A DNA stretch of 10,685 bases from Hylemonella sp. UBA6679 (GCA_002454975.1 DKJZ01000077.1:1-10685); one strand, 5' to 3'. Numbered from the stretch's first letter, positions 1 through 6,872 are shown. Notes: generated by a model not told the origin, from the letters alone. A program made the numbers and translations.

Positions 1-1
1 G

Positions 2-757
2 GTGGCCAGCGAGGTGCGCTCGCTGGCGCAACGGTGTGCCGATTCGGCCCGCGAAATCCGTTTGCTCATCAGCACCTCGTCCAACCAGGTGGGTTTGAGC
101 GTGTCGCAAATTCGCGCTGCGGGCCAAAACATTGAGGACATCGTCTCGGGCATCCGAGGTGTGGCCAACAACATGTCGGACATTTCTACCTCGAGTGCCG
201 AGCAAAGCGCCTCGCTCGGTGAGATCACGCAGGCGGTGCGCCAGCTTGATGAAATCACCCAACACAACGCACAAATGGTGGAGCGTGCCGTGAGCCAAGC
301 CGAGCAACTTGAAGAGCGTGCGGCGCACCTGTTGCAAGCGGTTTCAGCGTTTCGACTCCAGCAGGGCACCGCCGATGAGGCGCTGGGCTTGGTGGAAAAA
401 GCCCAGCAGTTTTACCTGGGTGGCGCGCGTGAAGGTTTCTTGCGCGCGATCACCGACCCGTCCAACAGCTTTTATGAGCGTGATATGTATGTGTTTGTGC
501 TCGACGCCCAAGGCGCTTACCTTGCGTTTGGGGGCAACCCGGCCAAGGTGGGCACGCGGGTGCAAGACATCCCTGGCATCGATGGGCAAGGGCTGCTCAA
601 TGCCATCGTGGCCCAGGCCGAGCTAGAGCCGGGGTGGGTGGAGTACAACATCGTTAACCCGCTCAGTGGCGCGGTGCAAACCAAGATGTCGTATGTGTGC
701 AAGGTGGGCAAGCACTACCTGGGCTGCGGGGTTTACAAGCACCTGGTGGCGTCTTAA
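2..757 (+). CDS. Methyl-accepting chemotaxis protein, C-terminal part, with C-terminal Cache-like domain (5' partial)
   Basis: This is the end of a chemoreceptor that signals to CheA/CheW; its beginning lies beyond the left edge. The visible part opens at the conserved receptor hairpin tip region (VASEVRSLAQR, then SAREIRLLI). A helical signalling arm follows to about residue 115 of the fragment, including the usual AEQSASLGEI and MVERAVSQAEQLEE stretches. Residues about 130-250 form a second domain with Cache-like features: a YVFVLDAQGAYLAF strand pair, a GIDGQGL turn, GWVEYNIVNP, KMSYV and a terminal LGCGVYK. That pattern resembles single-Cache (sCache_2-like) sensor domains. Cache domains normally sit N-terminal and periplasmic; here the domain follows the cytoplasmic signalling module with no membrane segment between, so I infer a cytoplasmic sensor. 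The stop overlaps the stop of the convergent RnfB-like gene. The family is clear; the ligand is unknown. Confidence 0.9.
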   Translation: MASEVRSLAQRCADSAREIRLLISTSSNQVGLSVSQIRAAGQNIEDIVSGIRGVANNMSDISTSSAEQSASLGEITQAVRQLDEITQHNAQMVERAVSQAEQLEERAAHLLQAVSAFRLQQGTADEALGLVEKAQQFYLGGAREGFLRAITDPSNSFYERDMYVFVLDAQGAYLAFGGNPAKVGTRVQDIPGIDGQGLLNAIVAQAELEPGWVEYNIVNPLSGAVQTKMSYVCKVGKHYLGCGVYKHLVAS

Positions 758-1428
758 GCCTGGCGAGCGCGGGCCCTGGCCAAGGCCGCTTCAATGATGG
801 CTTTTTTTCGGTCCAAGCCCGCTTGGTCGGCTGGCTTGGTGTGGGCTGCCGGGTCAGCCAGCTTGGCCTCTAACTCACGGGTGTGTTGTTGTACGCGCTG
901 GGCTTGTGCCTTGGCCAGTCGCTGTTGCCGCGCTGCGTAGCGGCTGCGGGCCTCGTTGGCGAGTGCGGGTGACCAGGCTTGCCAACCTGTGTTCTCCGTC
1001 ACAACCTCCAGGCTGATGCAGTCCACCGGGCACACCGGGATGCACAGCTCGCAGCCGGTGCAGGCCGGCTCGATGATGGTGTGCATGACTTTGTTGCTGC
1101 CCAAGACGGCATCGGTGGGGCAAACCTCGATGCAGAGCGTGCAGCCAATGCACCAAGCCTCGTCGATGACGGCCAAGGTGCGCGGGCCTTCGGTGCCAAA
1201 TGCAGGGTTGAGCGGCTCAGCTGGCCGCCCGGTGATGCCGGCAAGCCGCGCAATGCCTTGAGCGCCGCCAGGGGGACACTGGTTGATGGGCGCTTGCTCG
1301 TGCGCGATGGCACGCGCGTAGGCCTCGCAATCGGGGTAGCCGCAGCGGGTGCACTGGGTTTGGGGCAGGGCGTCGAGCAAGCGTGCCGCCAGGGCCTGGT
1401 CGCTCACGCGCGGCGTACCCACCCCCAT
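754..1428 (-). CDS. rnfB: RnfB/RsxB-like iron-sulfur protein (FeS domain plus 2[4Fe-4S] ferredoxin)
   Basis: The 224-residue product resembles subunit B of the Rnf/Rsx electron-transport complex. The N-terminal Fe-S domain is marked by C26-x2-C29-x4-C34 and C51. Two classical ferredoxin motifs follow: C93, C96, C99, C103 and C123, C126, C129, C133. Together these could bind three [4Fe-4S] clusters. The hydrophobic N-terminal anchor helix of E. coli RnfB is absent, so this version is probably soluble. Residues about 155-224 form a charged Ala/Arg/Lys/Gln-rich tail, probably helical. No other rnf genes are visible, so it may act as a stand-alone electron carrier; its partner is not shown. It lies 3 nt downstream of phaZ on the same strand and is probably cotranscribed. 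The ATG at 1428 has only AAGG at very short spacing; a GTG two codons in (1422) has better spacing to the same AAGG, so the exact start is uncertain. Confidence 0.88.
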   Translation of the reverse strand: MGVGTPRVSDQALAARLLDALPQTQCTRCGYPDCEAYARAIAHEQAPINQCPPGGAQGIARLAGITGRPAEPLNPAFGTEGPRTLAVIDEAWCIGCTLCIEVCPTDAVLGSNKVMHTIIEPACTGCELCIPVCPVDCISLEVVTENTGWQAWSPALANEARSRYAARQQRLAKAQAQRVQQHTRELEAKLADPAAHTKPADQAGLDRKKAIIEAALARARARQA

Positions 1429-1431
1429 GCC

Positions 1432-2973
1432 TTAGGCTTTGCGTTTTTTAGCCGCTGCCGGCGCTTGGCTCACGGTTTTTTTGGCAACCGCAGCGGGCTT
1501 GACAGCCTTGGCTGTTTTGACAGGCTGACGGGCAGCTTTGACGCCGGGCAGGGCGGCTTGCGCAAAGGGTGGCACGGCCACGAAAGTGGTTTTGACCGCG
1601 CGCGCAGGGCTGACGGCTGGCTGGCTGGTCGTTGGCTTGCTGGTAATTGGCTTGCTGGTCGCTGGTTGGCTCACAGCTGCGGCAGGCACGGCTGGTGCGC
1701 TGGACTTGGCAGCGGGTTGGTGCTTGGCAATGAAGGCGGTGACCTCTGGGTACACCACGTCGCGCCAGCGGCGGCCCGAGAAAATACCGTAGTGGCCCGC
1801 GCCCGGCACTTCCAGGTGCTTTTGCCCGCCTTGAACCGAGGTGCACAGGTCATGCACAGCGCGGGTTTGGCCAGAGCCAGAAATGTCGTCGAGCTCACCT
1901 TCGACCGACATGAGGGCCGTGGTGGTGATGTCTTGCGGGCGCACGCGTTCGGGTACGCCTTGCTCGTTGCGCACATCCCACGTGCCATGCACGAGGCTGA
2001 AATCCTGGAACACGGTTTTGATGGTTTCCAGGTAGTAATCGGCATCCATGTCCAAGACCGCGTTGTACTCGTCGTAAAACTTACGGTGCGCTTCGGTGCT
2101 GGCGTCGTCACCCTTGATGAGGTTTTTAAAGTAGTCGTAGTGGCTGTTGGCGTGGTTGCTCGGGTTCATGGCCACAAACCCGGTGTGCTGCAAAAAGCCA
2201 GGGTACACACGACGGCCAGCGCCTGGGAAGTTGGCAGGCACACGGTAAATCACATTGTTTTCAAACCAGCTGTAGCTCTTGTTCATGGCCAGGTTGTTCA
2301 CGGCCGTGGGCGATTTGCGCGCGTCAATCGGGCCACCCATCATGGTCATGCTGTAGGGCGTGGTTTCACCGCGGCTGGCCATGAGCGAGACCGCTGCGAG
2401 CACCGGCACCGTGGGTTGGCACACGCTCATCACGTGGCAGTTGCCGTACTGGGCTTGCAGGTGGCGAATGAATTCCTGCACGTAGTTGACATAGTCGTCG
2501 AGGTGAAATTCACCCTCAGACAGCGGCACCAAGCGCGCGTTTTTCCAGTCGGTGATGTAGACCTTGTGGTCTTTGAGCATGGTGCGCGCGGTGTCGCGCA
2601 ACAAGGTGGCGTAGTGGCCCGACAAGGGCGCCACAATCAGCACCACGGGTTGGGCCTTGAGCTGGGTCAGCGTGGTGGGGTCGTCCGTGAAGCGCTTGAA
2701 GCGGCGTAGTTGGCAAAAAGGCTTTTCAATTTCCACGCGCTCGTGGATGGCCACGTTCACGTTGTTCACGCTCACCGTGCGAATGCCAAACTCTGGCTTT
2801 TCGTAGTCTTTGCCCAGGCGGTGCATGAGCGCGTAACCGGCGGACACCCGCTGCGAAAACGGCATTTGCCCCAGGGGGGAGAGGGGGTTGTTGTAGAGTT
2901 TGGCCGCCGCTTGCGCCAGATCAGAGAACGGCTCCATCATGGCGCGTTGGGATTCGTAAAGCTGGTACAACAT
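1432..2973 (-). CDS. phaZ: Intracellular polyhydroxybutyrate depolymerase PhaZ with long Pro/Ala/Lys-rich C-terminal tail
   Basis: The 513-residue product belongs to the intracellular PHB depolymerases of the Ralstonia/Cupriavidus PhaZ1 type, which mobilise native storage granules by thiolysis or hydrolysis. The alpha/beta-hydrolase nucleophile is Cys185 in SVCQPTVP, where other hydrolases have Ser. Asp362 or Asp363 (EGELDDIS) and His394 (GAGHYGIFSG) complete the expected Cys-Asp-His triad. The catalytic part ends near residue 420, the usual length of the family from memory. Residues about 421-513 are an added low-complexity tail with four S(Q/K)P(A/I/T)T-like repeats followed by Lys/Ala/Pro-rich sequence ending KKRKA. 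I chose the ATG at 2973 because AAAGG lies 7 nt upstream and the protein then begins MLYQLYESQR, as in the family; a GTG at 3000 lies upstream of that site and is unlikely. The gene is first in a pair with the RnfB-like gene and divergent from the extradiol dioxygenase. Confidence 0.92.
   Translation of the reverse strand: MLYQLYESQRAMMEPFSDLAQAAAKLYNNPLSPLGQMPFSQRVSAGYALMHRLGKDYEKPEFGIRTVSVNNVNVAIHERVEIEKPFCQLRRFKRFTDDPTTLTQLKAQPVVLIVAPLSGHYATLLRDTARTMLKDHKVYITDWKNARLVPLSEGEFHLDDYVNYVQEFIRHLQAQYGNCHVMSVCQPTVPVLAAVSLMASRGETTPYSMTMMGGPIDARKSPTAVNNLAMNKSYSWFENNVIYRVPANFPGAGRRVYPGFLQHTGFVAMNPSNHANSHYDYFKNLIKGDDASTEAHRKFYDEYNAVLDMDADYYLETIKTVFQDFSLVHGTWDVRNEQGVPERVRPQDITTTALMSVEGELDDISGSGQTRAVHDLCTSVQGGQKHLEVPGAGHYGIFSGRRWRDVVYPEVTAFIAKHQPAAKSSAPAVPAAAVSQPATSKPITSKPTTSQPAVSPARAVKTTFVAVPPFAQAALPGVKAARQPVKTAKAVKPAAVAKKTVSQAPAAAKKRKA
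1612..1671 (-). repeat. Four imperfect 15-bp tandem repeats inside phaZ
   Basis: Four 15-bp units encode residues 435-454 of PhaZ: SQPAT, SKPIT, SKPTT and SQPAV. On the + strand the best-conserved units are at 1624-1638, 1639-1653 and 1654-1668, each beginning GCTGGT. The array is in frame, so gain or loss of units would change only linker length. It sits at the junction between the catalytic domain and the Lys/Ala/Pro-rich tail. Confidence 0.8.
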
Positions 2974-2980
2974 GGCAAGA

Positions 2981-2985
2981 CCTTT
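2981..2985 (-). promoter_or_regulatory. Ribosome-binding site of phaZ
   Basis: On the minus strand AAAGG lies 7 nt before the ATG at 2973. It decides in favour of that start over the upstream GTG at 3000, because the site would fall inside the coding region if translation began at the GTG. Confidence 0.7.
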
Positions 2986-2990
2986 ATACA

Positions 2991-3009
2991 ATTGCTGCAC
3001 TGCAATATA
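2991..3009 (-). promoter_or_regulatory. Putative phaZ -10 element and TGC-rich palindromic operator (PhaR-like)
   Basis: ATTGC (2991-2995) and GCAAT (3002-3006) form a perfect inverted repeat around a six-base centre, giving a TGC-rich site just upstream of phaZ. It overlaps a possible minus-strand -10 hexamer TATATT (3009-3004); I see no good -35. PHA-granule regulators of the PhaR type are known to bind TGC-rich sites near pha genes, so an operator role is plausible. The assignment is an inference from position and base pattern only. Confidence 0.35.
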
Positions 3010-3169
3010 ACAGCCTAAGTGCTGTTTGAGTGGAGTGCTGCCTCCAATTTTGGGGCATGCTGACCCAATGCAAGCCGCTGTTTGCGTGCGTAAGATTGCG
3101 TACGCTGGTTTTCAGCTGCCTCATCTCGTGGCGCAAGCACTTCTTTGCCTCTCAAAACCGCTTGCAACC

Positions 3170-4048
3170 ATGCCCCGTCATTTTTTCCAGCTCGATCCAT
3201 ATTTGCCTGTTTTGCCCGATCAAAACCGCCAGCCGGTGATGTTTTTAGGCCACGGCAGCCCCATGAACGCCTTAGGGGGTGTTTTCTTTGACAGTTGGCA
3301 GGCTCTGGGGCAACAGTTTGGTCCGGGGCAGCGGTGGGCCAAGCCACGTTTGATTCTGTGCATCTCGGCGCATTGGCTCACCCGCGGCTGGTGGCTCACA
3401 GGCATGGCCCAGCCCAAGACCATCCACGACTTTGGCGGTTTTCCCCCTGCTTTGTTTGCGCAGCAATACCCAGCGCCAGGCGCACCTGAGGTGGCGCGAG
3501 TTCTGAGCCAGGTGTTGAGTGATGTGGTCAATGAGGCGATCAACGAAGCCGTGAGCCAAGACACCGCACAGCCTGTGGGGGTAGACCCAGACAGCTGGGG
3601 GCTGGACCACGGCAGTTGGGGCGTGCTCAAACCCATGTTCACGCACGCGGATATTCCTGTGGTGCAGCTCAGCATCGACGCGCACCGCTCAGCAGCAGAC
3701 CATGTGGCTATGGGGCGTGCGCTTGCGCACCTGCGCGAACGCGGGGTGTTGGTGGTGGGCAGCGGCAATGTGGTGCACAACCTGCCAGCCATGCAGCCGC
3801 AAGCACAGCCCTACCCGTGGGCCACCGACTTTGACAACTGGGTGGCCCAAACGCTGATGGTGGGTGACACCCAGGCCCTGCAGAATTGGCAGACCCACCC
3901 TGCCGCGCAATTGGCGCACCCAAGCACCGAGCATTTTTTGCCCTTGCTTTACGCGGCAGGCGCAGCTGACGCGCAAGACGAGGTGACGTTTTTCAACACC
4001 ACCTTCCAAGCTGCTGCCATCTCGATGCGCTCGGTGGTTTGGGCGTGA
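3170..4048 (+). CDS. ygiD: Class III extradiol ring-cleavage dioxygenase, YgiD/DODA type (LigB superfamily)
   Basis: The 292-residue protein closely follows the pattern of E. coli YgiD, a 4,5-DOPA extradiol dioxygenase-like enzyme of the LigB superfamily that opens catecholic rings next to a hydroxyl group using a divalent metal. Recognisable blocks are FLGHGSPM (His28), ISAHW (His68), TIHDFGGFP, YPAPGAPE, WGLDHGSWGVL (His147), VVQLSID, GSGNVVHNL (His203), PYPWATDFD and STEHFLPLLYAAGA (His255). The histidines include the expected metal and catalytic ligands. The true substrate is unknown; this family is often annotated only generically. The frame stays open upstream to 3026, with a TTG there and an in-frame ATG at 3068. 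I prefer the ATG at 3170 because homology begins shortly after it, but no good ribosome-binding site precedes it. The gene is divergent from phaZ and convergent with the Bug-protein operon. Confidence 0.88.
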   Translation: MPRHFFQLDPYLPVLPDQNRQPVMFLGHGSPMNALGGVFFDSWQALGQQFGPGQRWAKPRLILCISAHWLTRGWWLTGMAQPKTIHDFGGFPPALFAQQYPAPGAPEVARVLSQVLSDVVNEAINEAVSQDTAQPVGVDPDSWGLDHGSWGVLKPMFTHADIPVVQLSIDAHRSAADHVAMGRALAHLRERGVLVVGSGNVVHNLPAMQPQAQPYPWATDFDNWVAQTLMVGDTQALQNWQTHPAAQLAHPSTEHFLPLLYAAGAADAQDEVTFFNTTFQAAAISMRSVVWA

Positions 4049-4056
4049 ACCTGGTA

Positions 4057-4083
4057 CGCCCCTGAGCTTGAGCGTTTGGGGCG
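4057..4083. terminator. Possible bidirectional hairpin between convergent genes
   Basis: CGCCCC (4057-4062) can pair with GGGGCG (4078-4083) across a 15-base loop in the 38-nt gap between the convergent dioxygenase and Bug-protein genes. An alternative pairing, CTGAGC (4062-4067) with GCTCAG (4085-4090), competes with it. There is no T-tract on either side, so intrinsic termination is uncertain. Confidence 0.35.
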
Positions 4084-4086
4084 CGC

Positions 4087-5061
4087 TCAGTCGACCTTGA
4101 TGTTGCCTGCGCGTATCACCTGGCGCCAGCGCTCGGTGTCCTCGCGCATCCAGGCGGCCATCTCGTCGGGGGTGTTGCCGATCGGCTCGGCGCCCACATC
4201 CGCAAAACGTTTTTGAATCTCAGGCGTGCGCAAAATCTCAGCGATGGTGCTGCTGAGCTTTTGCACAATCGCTGGCGGTGTGCGTGGTGGGGCCACCATG
4301 GCAAACCACGCCACGGCCACCAGGCCAGGCACCACCTCGCTCATGGTGGGCACATCGGGCAGGCTGGCCAGGCGCTTGGGGCCAGTGGTGGCCAAAACCT
4401 TGAGCTTGCCGGCCTTGGCATGGGTGGTGCCCGCGGCGATGTTGCCAAACATCACTTGCACATGGCCGGCGAGCAAGTCAGCAATGGCTGGGGCGTCGCC
4501 CTTGTAGGGCACATGCACCATCTTCAACCCAGTTTTGAGCTTGAACAGCTCGGCCGTGAGGTGAGCGGTGGAGCCGCTGCCTTGGGAGGCGTAGCTGAGC
4601 TTGTCGGGGTTGGCTTTGGCGTAGGCCATGAACTCTTGCACGGTGTTGACGGGCAGCGAGGGGTGCACCATGAGCACATTGGGCACGGCCGAGAGCACGG
4701 TGATGGGCGCAAACTTGGCGGGGTCGTAGTTGAGCTTGGGGTAGAGGCTCACGTTGATCGACAGCGGCGGGGGCGGGGCCGACATCAAGGTGTAGCCGTC
4801 AGGCTCGGCGTTGTAAATCATCTCGGCTGCGATGTTGCCGGCCGCGCCAGGTTTGTTTTCAATCACCACGCTTTGGCCCAAACGCGCAGACAGCATCTCG
4901 CTGATGGCGCGCGGAAACATGTCGGCCGCACCACCAGCTGGGTTGGGCACCACGATGCGGATGGTTTTTTGCGGCCAGGGCGCAGGGCTTTGCGCCAAGG
5001 CACCCAAAGGTGTCAAAGTGATTGCGGCAGCTTGCACCAGTTGTCGTCGATTCAGCGTCAT
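4087..5061 (-). CDS. Bug/TctC-family tripartite tricarboxylate transporter substrate-binding protein
   Basis: This is a periplasmic binding protein of 324 residues, the usual size for the Bug (TctC) family, which captures small carboxylates, often aromatic or dicarboxylic acids. The N-terminus (NRRQLVQAAAITLTPLGALAQ) is an export signal with a twin-arginine-like start and likely cleavage after ALA near residue 23. Family hallmarks are the IRIVVPNPAGGAADMFPR loop with Asp47, VVIENKPGAAGNIAAE, EPDGYTL, LSYASQGSGSTAHL and VPYKGDAPAIADLLAGHV. The ATG at 5061 is preceded by GAGGAA at good spacing. It is third in a minus-strand run, 55 nt after the oxygenase beta-subunit gene, so it probably delivers the substrate of that oxygenase. 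No membrane subunits (TctA/TctB) are visible; Bug proteins are often encoded apart from them. The ligand cannot be read from the sequence. Confidence 0.93.
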   Translation of the reverse strand: MTLNRRQLVQAAAITLTPLGALAQSPAPWPQKTIRIVVPNPAGGAADMFPRAISEMLSARLGQSVVIENKPGAAGNIAAEMIYNAEPDGYTLMSAPPPPLSINVSLYPKLNYDPAKFAPITVLSAVPNVLMVHPSLPVNTVQEFMAYAKANPDKLSYASQGSGSTAHLTAELFKLKTGLKMVHVPYKGDAPAIADLLAGHVQVMFGNIAAGTTHAKAGKLKVLATTGPKRLASLPDVPTMSEVVPGLVAVAWFAMVAPPRTPPAIVQKLSSTIAEILRTPEIQKRFADVGAEPIGNTPDEMAAWMREDTERWRQVIRAGNIKVD

Positions 5062-5116
5062 TGTGTTCCTCGGGCTTGATGAAATGGTTATGTTGCGCTA
5101 TGAAAATGAGAGCGTA

Positions 5117-5593
5117 CTAGATGGGGATGACCATCAGCGTTTCGACCGCACGCGAGTCAAACACCAACCTGCGGCTGGCAAAGCGCGGCTCTGTGCCGCT
5201 CACATCCACCAGGTCTTGGGCCTGGCCGCTGCAGTAGAGCATGGTGCTGCCGTCAATCTCCAAGGTACGCACCACCAAAAAATTTGAGCGTACTTCCAGC
5301 AGGCCGTTTTGCTCACCAAGGATTTGCACGCCCGAGATGATGTGGCGGTAGTGGTGCGGCTCGTACACATTGGCTTGGCGCATGGAGAGGATGCGGTCGC
5401 GCAGCTGCGCGGGGCTGTGTGCGTCGATGATGGCCAGGGGCAGCCCGCGGTCGGCATTGAAGCGCGAAATGACGGTGTAGCGGCCTGTGCTGCTCAGCAG
5501 GTCGGCAATGGCTTCGACACGGTTCTCGTCGATGGCGCGCGCCCATTCATAAATGAGGTTTTCAAGCGCGCGGTGGTGGTGTTCAAAGTGCAT
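5117..5593 (-). CDS. Aromatic-ring-hydroxylating dioxygenase, beta (small) subunit
   Basis: The 158-residue product matches the small subunit of Rieske non-heme iron oxygenases, which has an NTF2/SnoaL-like fold and mainly a structural role in the alpha3-beta3 complex. Supporting stretches are the early helix NLIYEWARAIDENRVEAIADLL, RYTVISRFNADRGLP and QANVYEPHHYRHIIS, the last resembling small subunits of salicylate 5-hydroxylase and anthranilate dioxygenase as I recall them. The ATG at 5593 is favoured because it overlaps the alpha-subunit stop as TGATG, and because residues further upstream in the same frame are antisense-like and match nothing in the family. The overlap implies translational coupling with the alpha subunit. 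Assignment to the family is firm; the substrate is not. Confidence 0.9.
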   Translation of the reverse strand: MHFEHHHRALENLIYEWARAIDENRVEAIADLLSSTGRYTVISRFNADRGLPLAIIDAHSPAQLRDRILSMRQANVYEPHHYRHIISGVQILGEQNGLLEVRSNFLVVRTLEIDGSTMLYCSGQAQDLVDVSGTEPRFASRRLVFDSRAVETLMVIPI

Positions 5594-6867
5594 CACAGCC
5601 CCATGTCTTGGCGGTAGGTGTGCCAAAAGTTGCGGATGGCCCGCTCCGAGAGTTTGCTGCTGCCGCCACTCTCCAAGGTCTTGCCACCCATCTCGATGAA
5701 GGACGCACCGTCCGAGCCATCGGCCATGGCGCGGCGCATCATCTCGCACACCGCGGCGTCTTCTACCGAGATCATGCCGGCCGAACCGGTGAGGTTGGTT
5801 TGTGTCAAACGGGTTTGGGTGGTGGCCTCGTTGTCATCCGCAAAACCAAAGTAGGTCCACACCACATCGCACTCGTTCACCCCGCGCGGGATGAGGTGGC
5901 GCGTGGCCAGGCTGTTGGCAATTTGGTGCAACACAAAGCTGGGGTAGGCGGTGAGGATTTGCACGCTCACGCCGTCGCCGAACTCGTCGTGCCACTTCAA
6001 AATGCTGGGGTCTTCCAGCCGCAGGCCGTCGTTGTGTGAGCGCAGTTGCTCAGCGGTTTTGGCGTAATCGGCGCTGGTTTTTTCGGTGCCAGCCTTGGTG
6101 TAGAAGTACACGTGGCGCCCCGCAGCATCGAGCACCATGCCCGACTCTTGTGACTGCCGCGACAAACCAAACGTGCCATAGAAGGTGTGCAAGATGTTGG
6201 CGTGGTACGAGTCGCGCGGGTTCTCGTGGTAGGCCTTCCAGTTGGCGTGGATGCGCTGGGTGTCGTAACCCAAGACCTTGAGGGGCTTGTGGCACACACG
6301 GCGTATGCCGGCAGCCACATCGCCCAGCCAGGTTTCCAAGTCTTCCACCTCGGCGCTGAAGCTGGCAAACACCAGGCCGCAAAACTCTTGCACGCGCAGT
6401 TGCTTGAGGCCGTGTTGGGCTTTGTCAAAGTCGGGGGGGAGGCCGCCTTCGCCGCGCAGGCCGTGTTGAAACGCCGCGTGGCTGAGCTCGCCATTGAGTT
6501 TGTAGCTCCAGGCGTGGTAGACGCAATAGAGCTTTTTGGCCGAGCCAAAGGCCTCGCGGCAGACCATGTTGCCACGGTGCGCGCAGCGGTTGAGCACGGC
6601 GTGCAGTTGGCCGTTGTCATCGCGGGTGAGCACCACGGATTGCTCGCCCACCCAGGTGGTTTTGTAGTTACCGGGCTCGGGCACCTCAGCTGCCAGCCCT
6701 AAGTAATGCCAGGCTGGCCCTTGGAAAATTCGTTGCTGCTCCTGCGCGTAGACCGCGGCGTCGCTGTAGACCCAATAGGGCGCGCGGGTGTAGCCCTCGG
6801 CAGGCCATTGGCGCAGCATGGGAGCCTGGATGGTTTGGGTTTGGGGCAGTGTGGGTTCTGGGCACAT
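5593..6867 (-). CDS. Rieske non-heme iron oxygenase, alpha subunit (salicylate 5-hydroxylase/anthranilate dioxygenase-like)
   Basis: The 424-residue protein is the catalytic subunit of an aromatic-ring-hydroxylating oxygenase. The Rieske [2Fe-2S] site is Cys95-x-His97 (NRCAHRG) and Cys115-x2-His118 (YCVYHAW). The mononuclear iron site is His222 and His227 in RDSYHANILH, with Asp219 as the electron-bridging residue and Asp370 (SVEDAAV) as the likely third ligand. All key residues are present. The C-terminal blocks (QIANSLATRHLIP, DVVWTYFGFADDNE, FIEMGGK) resemble NagG-type salicylate 5-hydroxylase large subunits from memory, so a benzoate, salicylate or anthranilate-like substrate is likely but unproven. 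The ATG at 6867 has a strong AGAAGGA site five bases upstream; a TTG at 6894 lies inside the neighbouring IS and is not credible. It heads the operon alpha-beta-Bug. No ferredoxin or reductase gene is in the window. An IS5-type element begins 14 bp upstream of the start codon. Confidence 0.92.
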   Translation of the reverse strand: MCPEPTLPQTQTIQAPMLRQWPAEGYTRAPYWVYSDAAVYAQEQQRIFQGPAWHYLGLAAEVPEPGNYKTTWVGEQSVVLTRDDNGQLHAVLNRCAHRGNMVCREAFGSAKKLYCVYHAWSYKLNGELSHAAFQHGLRGEGGLPPDFDKAQHGLKQLRVQEFCGLVFASFSAEVEDLETWLGDVAAGIRRVCHKPLKVLGYDTQRIHANWKAYHENPRDSYHANILHTFYGTFGLSRQSQESGMVLDAAGRHVYFYTKAGTEKTSADYAKTAEQLRSHNDGLRLEDPSILKWHDEFGDGVSVQILTAYPSFVLHQIANSLATRHLIPRGVNECDVVWTYFGFADDNEATTQTRLTQTNLTGSAGMISVEDAAVCEMMRRAMADGSDGASFIEMGGKTLESGGSSKLSERAIRNFWHTYRQDMGL

Positions 6868-6872
6868 AAGGG

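Noticed and set aside
1612..1671. CRISPR-like array
   Set aside because: The 15-bp units are directly adjacent with no spacers and are in frame with phaZ; they are a coding tandem repeat.
979..2709. Open frame of 576 codons on the plus strand
   Set aside because: It lies antisense to phaZ and the RnfB-like gene, whose catalytic and cluster motifs are unmistakable. The translation is rich in His, Arg, Gly and Val with no recognisable domain, as expected for a GC-rich shadow frame.
3082..3104. Direct repeat TTGCGTGCG/TTGCGTACG upstream of the extradiol dioxygenase
   Set aside because: Two nine-base copies differing at one base, 14 bp apart, could be an activator site, but there is no promoter at a fitting distance and the match is short enough to be chance.
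3026..3169. Upstream 48-codon extension of the extradiol dioxygenase
   Set aside because: The frame is open, but the extension has no resemblance to the YgiD family, begins with TTG, and overlaps the phaZ promoter region. I kept the ATG at 3170, with some uncertainty because no good ribosome-binding site precedes it.
4213..5079. Open frame of 288 codons on the plus strand
   Set aside because: Antisense to the Bug-family binding protein; His/Gly-rich with no domain.
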